Positions 7,176 through 16,160 are shown, counted from the first letter of the stretch. The stretch is 64,000 bases of DNA from an uncultured Marvinbryantia sp. (GCF_905201705.1 NZ_CAJKOX010000018.1:1-64000); one strand, 5' to 3'. A program made the numbers and translations. Notes: generated by a model from the letters alone, not told the origin.

Positions 7176-8516
7176 CTATTTCTGTAGCTGCTCCAGTGCC
7201 AATCCGATCAGCCTATCCGCTTGATCTGCCATGAATAGTGGAATATTCAACACATCATCATCCAGTTTCAGATTGTCCAATGAGAAACGGATGCGGAGCT
7301 TGACCTTATCAGGGAACAGCTCCTTGAACTTCTTCATACTCTTGCTGGTTGTGTTGGCTTCGGATTTGACCTCCACGGGGAAGATGTCGTTCTCCCGCTG
7401 AATGAGGAAATCCACTTCGTAAGGCGGGTTGTTCTGGCTCCAATAACGGGGCATAACTTCAAACTGCGTGATCAAAGTCTGCAACACAAAGTTTTCGGTC
7501 AATGCGCCTTTGAATTCAGTAAAAAGGCGGTTCCCTTCGCCAAAGGCAGTGGGGGCTAACTGCGCCAGACGGCGGAGCAATCCCACATCCACCAGATAAA
7601 TCTTGAAAGCAGACAAGTCATCGTAAGCTGCAATCGGCAGGCCGGGAGCTGAGCTGCGATAAATTTTATGCACCAAACGGGCATCTACCAGCCATTGCAA
7701 GGCATCCTCGTACTCACGGGCTCGTGCACCTTCCTTGACCACTTTATAGATGAACTTCTTGTTCTCTCTTGCCAGTTGAGAAGGAATGGATTTCCAGATC
7801 ATTGAGATTTTCGGGAACTCGCTGAGATCAGGATGTTTGGCAAAATCACGCTCATAGGCTCCGATGATTCCGGACAAGGCTTCCTGCATGACAGAAACAT
7901 CCCGTGCCTCCGTCCACATCAATACCGGCTCCGGCATACCACCGGTGACATAGTACATTTTCAGCTTTTCATACAGCGGATTAAAAAAAGCGTCAGGGAT
8001 GGGGTCAATGGTATCCACCTGTTCCAGATACTGCGCCAGATTTTCATCACCGTTGGCAAGTAAGAATTCATTAAAGGTCATCGGGTCAATCTGCATAAAG
8101 TTAACCTTACCCACGGGAAAAGAGGAAGGCTTCGCCAGGGCAATACCCAATAAAGAACCGGCACAGGCAACGTGATACTGCGGTGCGTTCTCACAAAAAT
8201 ACTTCATAGAATTAATGACCTTAGGGCAGTCCTGCACTTCATCAAAGATGATAAGGGTTTTTTCAGGCACAATTTTTTGACCGCTTGCCAGCATAAGGTT
8301 TTGTAGTATCCGATCTACATCCTTGGTTGTTTCAAAAAATTGCTTATATTCTTCATTTTCATCAAAGTTAAAGTAGGCTGTATTTTCATAATAACGTCTG
8401 CCGAATTCTTTGAGGACCCAGGTCTTACCCACTTGACGCACACCCTTTAAGATTAGCGGTTTACGGTAAGGTGAATTCTTCCAATCCAGCAGCTTATGCA
8501 GGATCAATCGCTCCAT
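7176..8516 (-). CDS. AAA ATPase with DUF4143 C-terminal domain
   Basis: Protein of 446 aa in the common AAA_14/DUF4143 family. Walker A GVRQVGKT is at residues 25-32 and Walker B LIIFDEVQDC at about 108-117. The C-terminal half carries the nuclease-like block VDFLIQRENDIFPVEVKSE, reminiscent of a D-(D/E)xK core, at about 369-387. Family members are widespread in Bacteria and Archaea, often as orphan genes; cellular role is unsettled. It stands alone with an AT-rich upstream region. Length and motifs are complete, so it is probably functional. Confidence 0.88.
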   Translation of the reverse strand: MERLILHKLLDWKNSPYRKPLILKGVRQVGKTWVLKEFGRRYYENTAYFNFDENEEYKQFFETTKDVDRILQNLMLASGQKIVPEKTLIIFDEVQDCPKVINSMKYFCENAPQYHVACAGSLLGIALAKPSSFPVGKVNFMQIDPMTFNEFLLANGDENLAQYLEQVDTIDPIPDAFFNPLYEKLKMYYVTGGMPEPVLMWTEARDVSVMQEALSGIIGAYERDFAKHPDLSEFPKISMIWKSIPSQLARENKKFIYKVVKEGARAREYEDALQWLVDARLVHKIYRSSAPGLPIAAYDDLSAFKIYLVDVGLLRRLAQLAPTAFGEGNRLFTEFKGALTENFVLQTLITQFEVMPRYWSQNNPPYEVDFLIQRENDIFPVEVKSEANTTSKSMKKFKELFPDKVKLRIRFSLDNLKLDDDVLNIPLFMADQADRLIGLALEQLQK

Positions 8517-8670
8517 AGATACACTCCTTCACACTTTTATTTATATTTTTGTGTTTTTAATCACATTTTTATTATATTTTAGACACATAAAAATTACAAC
8601 CCATATTATAAATTTGAGCCGTAAACTATCTGCTGCTTGCTGATGTCTGATTCCGGTGAAATTATCAAAA

Positions 8671-8705
8671 ATACCCCGGAGGCGGCATCCTCCGGGGTAT
8701 TTCAT
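8671..8705 (-). terminator. Terminator of the cysS-mrnC-rlmB genes
   Basis: ATACCCCGGAGG pairs with CCTCCGGGGTAT around CGGCAT. On the minus strand it follows the rlmB stop and ends in TTTTT. Confidence 0.8.
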
Positions 8706-8722
8706 TTTCGTTACCAATGGAA

Positions 8723-9460
8723 TTACCGTCTCTGGCGGACAATCTCGTATGCCATCACGCCTGCTGCCACCGATGCGTTGAGGGAGTCGATATCTCCCTT
8801 CATCGGTATGGAGGCGATGAAGTCGCAGCTTTCCCGCACGAGGCGGCTGACGCCCTCGCCTTCGCTGCCGATCACAAGTCCGATGGGTCCCTTTAAATCA
8901 AGATCATACATCGGCGTGCCGTTCATGTCGGCACACACGAACCAGATGCCCTTCTGTTTCAGCTCATCAATGGTTTTGGCAAGATTTGTCACCTTTGCCA
9001 CCGGCGTATAGTTTAAGGCCCCCGCCGAGGTTTTCGCCACTGTGGCAGTCAGCCCGACAGCCCGACGCTTTGGAATGATCACGCCGTGTGCGCCTGCAAG
9101 GTTCGCGGTACGGATGATCGCACCCAGATTGTGCGGATCCTCAATGCCGTCCAGCAGGAACAGAAATGGCGGTTCACCCTTTTCCTCTGCAATTTTCAGA
9201 ATATCGTCCACTTCCGCGTACTCGTACGCAGCTGCGTAGGCAATCACTCCCTGATGCCTGCCCGTCTCGCTCATCTGGTCAAGACGTTCTTTTGCAACAA
9301 ATTGCAGAAGAGTGTCATGCTTTTTCGCCTCCCGGATAATCGTGCGCACCGGACCGTCCTGGCAGCCGTCAAGCACAAACAGCTTGTCAATCGGCTTGCC
9401 GGAACGAAACGCTTCGATCACCGCATTTCTTCCCTCTATCGTCAATTCTTCATATCTCAT
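8723..9460 (-). CDS. rlmB: 23S rRNA (guanosine-2'-O-)-methyltransferase RlmB (TrmH family)
   Basis: SPOUT-class methyltransferase of 245 aa that uses SAM to methylate the 2'-OH of a 23S rRNA guanosine. An N-terminal substrate-binding domain (EGRNAVIEAF opening) precedes the knotted SPOUT domain. Family motifs: LDGIEDPHNLGAIIRTA (motif 1, catalytic Arg), GLVIGSEGEGVSRLV (motif 2) and IPMKGDIDSLNASVAAGVM (motif 3). GAGGG precedes the ATG. It is the last gene of a minus-strand set with cysS and mrnC, a frequent arrangement in Firmicutes. RlmB and TrmH-type paralogues are hard to separate by sequence alone, but the context favours RlmB. Confidence 0.9.
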   Translation of the reverse strand: MRYEELTIEGRNAVIEAFRSGKPIDKLFVLDGCQDGPVRTIIREAKKHDTLLQFVAKERLDQMSETGRHQGVIAYAAAYEYAEVDDILKIAEEKGEPPFLFLLDGIEDPHNLGAIIRTANLAGAHGVIIPKRRAVGLTATVAKTSAGALNYTPVAKVTNLAKTIDELKQKGIWFVCADMNGTPMYDLDLKGPIGLVIGSEGEGVSRLVRESCDFIASIPMKGDIDSLNASVAAGVMAYEIVRQRR

Positions 9461-9584
9461 ATGTTTCCCTCACTGTATGTCATTTCCGTGATATTTCAGG
9501 CAGCTCCGCCGTCAGTCTCCGTAAAGCTTCCGGCAGACTGCTCCGCCCCCATCTTCGCAATATTCCAGGCAGACTGCCGCGCCG

Positions 9585-10052
9585 CTAATCTGCACTGTTG
9601 TCCGGACATTTTTCCGGACCGTCCTTTTCTGTCTGCAGTCCGACCTGCATAAGATCGACAATCCGCGTCATATCCTTTTTCAGATACAGGTAGCCCATCA
9701 GCGCCTCCAGCCCGGTCGCCTTGTGATAATCGGAATGGGTGGCATTTTTCGCCTTCGTGTGCGGCTTTGCGTTGTGCCCGCGCCGGTAGACGGCGATCTC
9801 CTCCTCTGTGAGAAGCGGCATGATTTTTTCGATCATAGCCGCCTGCGCAGACGCTTTTACCAAAAGGCTCGCCTGTCGGTGAAGCTTCTGCACCTGGCAG
9901 TTTTTCTGGCGCACAAGCATCGTGCGGACGATCAGATCAAAAATGTCGTCCCCGATATACGCCAGCACCAACGGAGAATACTCCCGGAGGTCAACCTCCG
10001 GGAGTTTTAATTTTTCGTCAAGGTAAGCAAGAAAATCTACGCTCTCTCCCAT
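9585..10052 (-). CDS. mrnC: Mini-ribonuclease III
   Basis: Mini-RNase III (155 aa), an RNase III-type catalytic domain without the dsRNA-binding domain, which matures 23S rRNA in Firmicutes. Seen: SPLVLAYIGDDIFDLIVRTM, the first conserved metal-binding block, and SDYHKATGLEALMGYLYL, the second acidic block. The start overlaps the end of cysS by 16 bases, so translation is coupled. The cysS-mrnC-rlmB order is the usual one in Bacillota. Confidence 0.92.
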   Translation of the reverse strand: MGESVDFLAYLDEKLKLPEVDLREYSPLVLAYIGDDIFDLIVRTMLVRQKNCQVQKLHRQASLLVKASAQAAMIEKIMPLLTEEEIAVYRRGHNAKPHTKAKNATHSDYHKATGLEALMGYLYLKKDMTRIVDLMQVGLQTEKDGPEKCPDNSAD

Positions 10053-11446
10053 TTTACACCTTCTCTGGTATCCTTCAGGATAATACCTTTGCCTGACAGA
10101 ATATCGCGGATCTCATCGGCGCGCGCAAAATTCTTTGCTTTTCTCGCTGCCTGGCGCTCCTCGATCAGCGCTTCAATGTCTGCATCCAGCATTTCTTCTT
10201 TTCTCTCAACGATCAGGCCAAGAATATCAGAAAGCTCCACGATTTTATCCTTCGCAACTTCCGCAAGCGCCTTCGAACTGTTCTCTGTCACATTGGTATT
10301 GGCAAATTTTACCAGCTCAAAAATCGCAGAAATCGCATCCGCTGTGTTAAAATCATCATCCATCGCGTCGTCAAATTTCTTCTCATATTCCGCAAGCGCC
10401 TTCTGCGTCTCTGCCTCCGACTCCGTGAGCGTCTCCTGTGACGCATTACCCGCGAGGAATTTCAGATTTTCCACTGCATTGACAATACGGTTCAGACCGT
10501 TTCCTGCCGCCTCCATCAGTTCCGCGCTAAAATTCAGCGGACTACGGTAATGCGCGCTGAGCATAAAGAAACGCAGCACCTGCAGATCGTACTTTTCGCT
10601 GATCTCCCGCACCGTAAAGAAATTGCCCAGAGATTTGGACATCTTGCGGTTGTCAATATTCAAAAAGCCGTTATGCATCCAGTAACGCGCAAAAGTCTTT
10701 CCGTTGCAGCACTCGCTCTGCGCAATCTCGTTTTCATGGTGCGGAAAGATCAGATCCTCGCCGCCTGCATGGATGTCGATTTCCTCACCGAGGTATTTCT
10801 TTGACATCACGGAGCACTCGATATGCCAGCCCGGACGTCCCTGGCACCACGGGGATTCCCAATACGGCTCCCCTTCTTTTTTCGGCTTCCAGAGCACGAA
10901 ATCCAGCGGGTCCTCCTTCTGCTCTTCTCCGGACACCAGCAGCGAGCGGTTTCCACCGCGCAGGTCGTCCAGATTTTTATGTGACAATTTTCCGTATTCT
11001 TTGAATTTGCGTGTACGGAAATAGACTGTGCCGTCTGCCGCCGGATAAGCATAGTCCCTCTCAATCAGAGTGGAAATCATCTCGATCATCCCGTCGATTT
11101 CCTGTGTCGCAAGCGGATGTGTGGTGGCAGGCTTTACGTTCATACCCTCCATGTCCTTCTTGCACTCCGCAATGTAGCGCTGGGAGATCTCGTCCGCCGT
11201 GACGCCCTCCTCCATTGCCTTCTTGATAATTTTGTCATCCACATCCGTGAAATTCGACACGAAGTTTACTTCGTAGCCCTTGTGCTCCATGTAACGGCGC
11301 ACCGTGTCGAACACGATCATCGGGCGCGCGTTGCCTATATGGATATAGTTATAGACCGTCGGCCCGCAGACATACATGCTCACCTTCCCCGGCACCAGCG
11401 GCACAAATTCTTCTTTTTGCTTTGAAAGCGTGTTATATATTTTCAT
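10037..11446 (-). CDS. cysS: Cysteinyl-tRNA synthetase
   Basis: Class I aminoacyl-tRNA synthetase of 469 aa charging tRNA-Cys. The first zinc ligand lies in MYVCGPTVYNYIHIGNARP, which also holds the HIGH-equivalent HIGN. The block HAGGEDLIFPHHENEIAQ carries further zinc ligands, and the KMSKS loop is KMSKSLGNFF. A C-terminal DALR-like helical domain follows and ends with the usual motif (KNFARADEIRDIL). It lies between the GNAT gene and mrnC on the minus strand. No T-box leader is evident in the 86-base upstream gap. Confidence 0.96.
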   Translation of the reverse strand: MKIYNTLSKQKEEFVPLVPGKVSMYVCGPTVYNYIHIGNARPMIVFDTVRRYMEHKGYEVNFVSNFTDVDDKIIKKAMEEGVTADEISQRYIAECKKDMEGMNVKPATTHPLATQEIDGMIEMISTLIERDYAYPAADGTVYFRTRKFKEYGKLSHKNLDDLRGGNRSLLVSGEEQKEDPLDFVLWKPKKEGEPYWESPWCQGRPGWHIECSVMSKKYLGEEIDIHAGGEDLIFPHHENEIAQSECCNGKTFARYWMHNGFLNIDNRKMSKSLGNFFTVREISEKYDLQVLRFFMLSAHYRSPLNFSAELMEAAGNGLNRIVNAVENLKFLAGNASQETLTESEAETQKALAEYEKKFDDAMDDDFNTADAISAIFELVKFANTNVTENSSKALAEVAKDKIVELSDILGLIVERKEEMLDADIEALIEERQAARKAKNFARADEIRDILSGKGIILKDTREGVKWERA

Positions 11447-11532
11447 AGTCCAGACTCCGTATTGTATATAGTTTTCGTTGTCTTCCCTAGTGTATTAAAT
11501 TTTTCCGGTTTTGTCAACTGATGGAACGGCCC

Positions 11533-13155
11533 CTACACTAATTCATTGAAATACAGCGGATGCAGCGGCCCTATCCCTGCCGCCTCCAGCACCGGATGCG
11601 GACGAATGCCAAAGAGTGCGTCCGTCAGCTCCTGTATCGTCATTTCCAGACAGGGCAGATTCTGAAACTGCCGGCTCATCGCTTCACCAGAAATCACAGA
11701 TTTCTCTGGCACCGCCTCATTGGAAATCACAGATTGTTCCGGTGCCGCCTCACCGGAGCCGGGATTTTCGACCCGCTCCAGCCTGCCTCCGTCTCCGGAT
11801 ACCTGCAGATAAAACCAGCCGTTGTTCTGCAGTATCCATTTATCTTCTATATGAAGACAGCACGCAAAAGGCGTGTTCGCGCGAAGCAATTTCGCCATTG
11901 AAAACAGGTTTGTGATGCGTACCATCGTCATCGGACGCCAGGAATATTCCCTGCCGGAAACTCCGCTGATTTCGATGCCGGGAACAAACCCGCTCACCTT
12001 TACCGGCAGTTCCTCCCGGAAGTGCTCTGTCACTGTCCGGAGCGCCTGCGCATACAGGAGTGGGTCTTTTGTATCCAATACCAGCTCCCAGACCTCCGCT
12101 GCATCCTCAAGACCGGTAAAACACCAGCCCCGCAGGCGCAGCTTTTTCCCGGAATTACTCTCGCCGGTTTCCGCATATGCCACCCCGTCGGTTTTACCGC
12201 ACGCCTCATCCGGCTCTTCCTCCGTATAGAACAGAAGAATGCCGCCGTTGACCGCCTCCTGCTCCTTCCAGATTCTCTCATAGTATGCGGTATCGCGTTT
12301 CGTATGCATCACGCCGCTTTCCGACAGCACGCGCTCCGAAAAATCTGCCAGCTCTGCAAGCTGTGAATACTTTGCGTGCCTGCAGATAATTCCGCCCCCG
12401 GAAGCTCTCTGCCCGCGCAAATTTCCTGTACCGGTGATTTTCTGCCTGCTCTGGATCCCGGCGCCCCCGGAAGCTTTTCCGCCGTATGCCGCCATATCAG
12501 ATTCTTTTAGCGATGCAGCGCGCACTTCCACCGCTTCCTCTTCCGTCCGCGCCGGGCCAAACACACTCCCAAGCGTCAGTATGTTCTGATAATAGACCGT
12601 CCGGAATCCGAACGGCAGATAAATTTTTTCCGACGCCGGCATCAGATAAACAAACGGCTCACCCTCCCTGAAGCTATCCGAAAACGCCTCCAGCAGCAGC
12701 TTCTTCATGCGTCCCTGGTGACGATATTCTTCTTTTGTTGCAACAGCTACAATGTAGGAGCTGTCCGCCTGCATATCTCCCACACAGATTCGGTAGGGAT
12801 TGCGGTGCAGCATAGAGACCGCCTGTCCGTTTTCCCAATCCGTGTAGATTTTATTGTGATCTGCCACATATGCATCATAATAATCCAGAAACTGCTGTGT
12901 ATCCTCCTCAAAGACCATCTCCCAGAGGGCGCGGCTCGCACTTTTCACTTTTTGCGTATTCCACACACCAGATATCCCATCCATCTTCCGCGAACTATCT
13001 ATATCAGACTCTTTGTCCGCCTTCTGCCCGCTATACATATCAGACGCTTTGTTCGCCTTCTGCCCGCTATACATATCAGACGCTTTGCCCGCCTTCTGCC
13101 CGTTATGCATATCAGACACCCTGTCCACCTTCCGCCTGCTATGCATATCAGACAC
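11533..13155 (-). CDS. GNAT-family N-acetyltransferase (Eis-like) with repeat-bearing N-terminus
   Basis: The body from about residue 75 is Eis-like. It opens FEEDTQQFLDYYDAYVADH, carries acetyl-CoA-binding GNAT motifs (VAVATKEEYRHQGRMKKLL), a second GNAT-like region and an SCP2-like C-terminus. Substrate unknown. The first ~65 residues are unusual: five tandem copies of a 12-residue unit like SDMYSGQKADKA, encoded by 36-bp direct repeats. The frame opens with a GTG (13155) that overlaps the ispF stop by 8 bases; several internal ATGs in the repeats could be the real start. A second short duplication (EQSVISNEAVPEKSVISGEA) lies near residue 460. Either the repeats extended the gene 5'-ward, or translation begins downstream. 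Confidence 0.75.
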   Translation of the reverse strand: MSDMHSRRKVDRVSDMHNGQKAGKASDMYSGQKANKASDMYSGQKADKESDIDSSRKMDGISGVWNTQKVKSASRALWEMVFEEDTQQFLDYYDAYVADHNKIYTDWENGQAVSMLHRNPYRICVGDMQADSSYIVAVATKEEYRHQGRMKKLLLEAFSDSFREGEPFVYLMPASEKIYLPFGFRTVYYQNILTLGSVFGPARTEEEAVEVRAASLKESDMAAYGGKASGGAGIQSRQKITGTGNLRGQRASGGGIICRHAKYSQLAELADFSERVLSESGVMHTKRDTAYYERIWKEQEAVNGGILLFYTEEEPDEACGKTDGVAYAETGESNSGKKLRLRGWCFTGLEDAAEVWELVLDTKDPLLYAQALRTVTEHFREELPVKVSGFVPGIEISGVSGREYSWRPMTMVRITNLFSMAKLLRANTPFACCLHIEDKWILQNNGWFYLQVSGDGGRLERVENPGSGEAAPEQSVISNEAVPEKSVISGEAMSRQFQNLPCLEMTIQELTDALFGIRPHPVLEAAGIGPLHPLYFNELV

Positions 13156-13165
13156 CCTGCCTGCA
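13001..13165 (-). repeat. Tandem 36-bp repeats at the ispF/GNAT junction
   Basis: Five degenerate copies of a 36-bp unit, each containing CATATCAGAC and the segment CCGCCTTCTGCC, lie head to tail with no spacers. They encode the 12-residue repeats of the GNAT protein; the outermost copy contains the ispF stop codon. Confidence 0.8.
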
Positions 13166-13711
13166 GCCGCCGCAGCTCTGACAGCCTCCGCCGCAGCCGC
13201 CCGCGCTCATATAATCATATTCCATCTGCGAAATATCCACCAACGGCATCAGCATGCAGATCGCCTGCGCCGAGATACCCTCTCCGCTTCCGGTAAAGCC
13301 CAGGCCTTCCTCCGTCGTTGCCTTGATATTCACCTGACTCTCCTCGATACCCAGCGCATCCGCAACGTTCTTTACCATCTGCGGCATGTAGGAGAGCAGC
13401 TTCGGACGCTGCGCGATAATGGTCGCGTCAATATTTTCAATTACATAATTATGCTCCTCAAGAAGATCTCCCACATGCTTCAGAAGCAGAATGCTGGAGA
13501 TCCCCTCATATTTCGGATCGGTATCCGGAAAATGCTTGCCGATGTCCCCAAGCGCAGCCGCTCCAAGCAGCGCATCCATAATTGCATGAACCGCAACATC
13601 CGCATCCGAATGCCCCAGCAGCCCCTTCTCATATGGTATTTCCACTCCGCACAAAATCAGTTTCCTGCCTTCCGTCAGCCGATGCACATCATATCCCATT
13701 CCAACTCTCAT
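13148..13711 (-). CDS. ispF: 2-C-methyl-D-erythritol 2,4-cyclodiphosphate synthase
   Basis: MEP-pathway enzyme converting CDP-ME-2-phosphate to MEcPP in isoprenoid synthesis. Seen: the N-terminal zinc motif GMGYDVHRL (D8, H10), GHSDADVAVHAIMDALLG, DIGKHFPDTDPKY, and NIKATTEEGLGFTGSGEGI near the end of the domain. The conserved domain ends at about residue 162, the usual family length. A 25-residue tail follows, containing SAGGCGGGCQSCGGCRQGV with four cysteines in 11 residues, which I have not seen as a family feature. It heads a minus-strand gene set and overlaps the GNAT frame by 8 bases. Confidence 0.93.
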   Translation of the reverse strand: MRVGMGYDVHRLTEGRKLILCGVEIPYEKGLLGHSDADVAVHAIMDALLGAAALGDIGKHFPDTDPKYEGISSILLLKHVGDLLEEHNYVIENIDATIIAQRPKLLSYMPQMVKNVADALGIEESQVNIKATTEEGLGFTGSGEGISAQAICMLMPLVDISQMEYDYMSAGGCGGGCQSCGGCRQGV

Positions 13712-13824
13712 ATCCGCCGCTCCTTTTCTTCTTTATCGTGACCCCCGCCTCCGCAATCTCCATAATACGTCCCGGAAGCAATTCCGAAGCCGGGTGCTGT
13801 TTTCCCTTCCACATTACCACAAAA

Positions 13825-13857
13825 TAAAAAACACCGCAAGGCTATCCCTACGGTGCT
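13825..13857 (-). terminator. Terminator of the small lipoprotein gene
   Basis: On the minus strand CACCGTA...TTGCGGTG is followed by TTTTTTATTTT. Confidence 0.7.
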
Positions 13858-13894
13858 TCTCATGTTTTCCTGTTCGCAGATCTTGCAGAAACAA

Positions 13895-14140
13895 TTAAGC
13901 CTCTGTCTCTTCCTCTGCCGGAGCTTCGGTTGTCTCAGCTTCTGCCGGAGCATCTGTCTCGTCTTCTGCCGGAGCTTCCGTTGTCTCAGCTTCTGCCGGA
14001 GCATCTGTGGTTGCTTCTGTGGTTGCTTCTGTAGTTGCTGCCGGAGCTTCTGTCTCAGCATCTTTGCTGCCGCATCCAACTGCTACCATACCTACTACTG
14101 CTGCTACTGCTAATAATGTAACTACATTTCTCTTCTTCAT
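13895..14140 (-). CDS. Small Thr/Glu/Ala-repeat lipoprotein
   Basis: A predicted 81-residue secreted lipoprotein. The signal peptide MKKRNVVTLLAVAAVVGM leads to VAVGCGSK, with the lipidated Cys at about residue 23. All that follows is low-complexity repeats of Thr-Glu-Ala-Pro and Ala-Glu-Asp units with no folded domain. The start at 14140 is chosen because GAGGAGGA lies just upstream; an in-frame ATG at 14182 would add 14 residues before the signal. The composition resembles the linker of the ABC lipoprotein at 758-1672. Function unknown. Confidence 0.75.
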   Translation of the reverse strand: MKKRNVVTLLAVAAVVGMVAVGCGSKDAETEAPAATTEATTEATTDAPAEAETTEAPAEDETDAPAEAETTEAPAEEETEA

Positions 14141-14202
14141 TTCAAAATCCTCCTCAAGATTCAATGCATCCAAAAACTGCATACCTCTTTATTACGTATG
14201 AT

Positions 14203-14230
14203 ATTCTAGCACATATTCTTGAAAAAACAA
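14203..14230 (-). promoter_or_regulatory. Promoter of the small lipoprotein gene
   Basis: Extended -10 TGCTAGAAT (TAGAAT at 14208-14203) with TTGTTT 16 bases upstream on the minus strand. The remaining bases to 14370 are AT-rich with no gene seen. Confidence 0.45.
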
Positions 14231-14370
14231 TATTCAGAATCATAAGATTTTGTGAAGATTTCGTGAAAAATTATGCAAAAAGTATAAATTAGCAATCGCG
14301 TTCTCTATATTTACAAACAATACCGCGCTATCAGCGCTGCAATTTCAGCATTTTTCGGGATGTTTTCTAC

Positions 14371-15831
14371 TCATCTCAACGCAAATGCCATCAGATCAAT
14401 CTGCCCAGCTCCGTGATAATGAAAATACAGCGGGTATACTCCCTCCACTGGCATCAGCTCCGCCCGCAGCACCGTCCATTTTTTTGTGGAAAGTCGGACG
14501 GGTATCCGGGCAATCGTCTGTTTTCCCTGTTCATCTGTGCTCACGATCAGACTGCCCCCTGCTTTTCCGCGCACCTTTACGGCAATGCCCTTTGGATTTT
14601 GAAGATCGAAATATTTAAAACCTGCCGCCGCCCCGTCCCGCATATTGGCGATGTACTGGCGCGCCGTCCGGTCTCCGTCTTTTTTGTCCTGTGTAAACCA
14701 GGGATATGCCTCATAAACTTTTCGGGTATTCCTGATGTCATATCGCCCGGCTCCCTCTTTTCCACGAAGATTACAGGCAATACGCGCCTCGTAGACGCCC
14801 CTTCCTCTGAGCGGTCCGCCGTTTAAACCGCAGCTTGTCATCTCCGCCTGCGCAAAGCTTCCGTCCGCTCTGCGCTTTAGTTTTTCCGCGCAGGTCTGCC
14901 GCGCGTAGGAATTGCGGTGCGTATGCCGATGATAGAAAATATAATACTGTCCGTTCAGATACAGCATCCCGCCGTGATTATTGCCGGTAAAATTGCGCGC
15001 ATGTTTTTCGTCCGCGATGCCGTCCAGAAAAACGTCGCCGTTGCTGATCAGCGTTCCGCCGAAGGAAAAGCCCCGGTCGGGATAATCGCTTACCGCATAG
15101 CAAAGCTCGTGATTATGCCTGGATGAATACACAAAATAGTATTTTCCCTCATATTTACGGATAGAGCTCGCCTCAAAAAATTCGTGGTCTGCAAACGAAC
15201 CCGGTCCCTGCTTGGGAAACAGCAGCTTCTGCGGCGTTTTGATCGTCGTCATATCCGGTTCCAGCTCCAGCACATAGCCGCCGTCAAATTTCAGAGCGCA
15301 AAATCCCGTGACCGCCGCCGGAACAGGCGTATAAAATCAGGAATACAGATATACGCTTCCATCGTCGTCAACCAGCACGCCGGGGTCGAACGGGAAGGAA
15401 TCGCCCTTTTTTCTGCCCCAGATCGTTCCGTCCGGATAGTGAATATGCCCGTAAAATGCATACGGTCCCGCCGGATGATCCGCCACCGCCACGCCCATCA
15501 TTCCCATAAAATCAAAGGCGTAATAGAGATAAAATCTGCCGTCCGCGCCCCTCGCCACGTCCGGCGCAAAAAGGAGCCGCAGTCCGGAACGGTTCTTCGG
15601 ATCCTGGCTTTTCCGGTAAATCACGCCCTCATATCTCCAGTTGCCCAGATCATCCGCCGGAGCCGACCAGCACACATAATCATTCATGCAGAACATCGGT
15701 CCGTCAAAGCGGTCGTGCGAGCCGTAGACATACACACGCCCGTCAAACAAGTATGGTTCCCCGTCCGGGATGTATTCATATCCTGGAAGATAGGGGTTAA
15801 ATGCCTGCGTCATACAATTCTCCTTTCTCAT
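14371..15831 (-). pseudogene. Glycoside hydrolase family 43 protein, interrupted by in-frame TGA
   Basis: One reading frame of 486 codons is split by a single TGA at 15339-15337. The N-terminal 164 residues form the first blades of a GH43 five-bladed propeller (NPYLPGYEYIPDGEPYLF with the likely catalytic base Asp, and FAPDVARGADGRFYLYYAFD). The downstream ~320 residues continue in the same frame through SIRKYEGKYYFVYSSRHNHE and the conserved GNNHGGM block, then a C-terminal beta-rich accessory domain. The TGA falls after VYLYS, where family members commonly have Gly, so GGA to TGA is the likely change. GH43 enzymes act on arabinan/xylan side chains. Without read-through the product lacks most of the active site. 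Confidence 0.85.
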
Positions 15832-15835
15832 CCGA

Positions 15836-15867
15836 AAACAAAAACTCTGGCATTTACCAGAGTTTTC
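15836..15867 (-). terminator. Terminator of the tRNA pair
   Basis: AAAACTCTGG pairs with CCAGAGTTTT around six bases; it lies just past tRNA-Met on the minus strand and ends in T-rich sequence. Confidence 0.8.
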
Positions 15868-15869
15868 AG

Positions 15870-15943
15870 TAGCGGAAGGGAGATTTGAACTCTCGACACC
15901 ACGGGTATGAACCGTGTGCTCTAGCCAACTGAGCTATTCCGCC
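15870..15943 (-). tRNA. tRNA-Met (CAT)
   Basis: A 74-base cloverleaf on the minus strand: acceptor GGCGGAA/TTCCGCT, D-arm GCTCAGTTGGCTAGAGC, anticodon loop TTCATAC, T-loop TTCAAAT, discriminator A. It resembles the elongator Met tRNA rather than initiator; a lysidine-modified Ile-CAT cannot be excluded. No CCA is encoded. Confidence 0.93.
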
Positions 15944-15992
15944 ATATTTAATTATATGTGGCATCACCTTTCCGATGGTGTACACATAAAAA

Positions 15993-16067
15993 GTGGGACC
16001 TATAGGGCTCGAACCTATGACCCTCTGCTTGTAAGGCAGATGCTCTCCCAGCTGAGCTAAGATCCCA
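15993..16067 (-). tRNA. tRNA-Val (TAC)
   Basis: A 75-base cloverleaf on the minus strand: acceptor TGGGATC/GGTCCCA, D-arm GCTCAGCTGGGAGAGC, anticodon loop CTTACAA, T-arm with GGTTCGAGCCC. No CCA is encoded. It sits 49 bases upstream of tRNA-Met and shares its transcript. Confidence 0.93.
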
Positions 16068-16132
16068 CAGGAAGCGGACAAAACCTGTCCACTTCCATAG
16101 TATACTATCTGACCGCACTTTCGTCAAGTATT

Positions 16133-16153
16133 TTTTACAAAAGATGCGCTCTT
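16133..16153. repeat. Left attachment repeat (attL-like)
   Basis: A 21-bp direct copy of the last 21 bases around the ddh stop codon (right copy 40989-41009; core ACAAAAGATGCGCTCTT), here without the gene. It lies 65 bases from tRNA-Val. Confidence 0.75.
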
Positions 16154-16160
16154 TATGTTT

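Noticed and set aside
13001..13165. Regular 36-bp repeats as a possible CRISPR array
   Set aside because: Copies are directly adjacent with no unique spacers, are degenerate, and encode protein in frame; no cas genes nearby.
13708..14079. Gln/Arg/Lys-rich frame overlapping the small lipoprotein
   Set aside because: Out-of-frame reading of the Thr-Glu-Ala repeats; the lipoprotein frame has RBS, signal peptide and lipobox.
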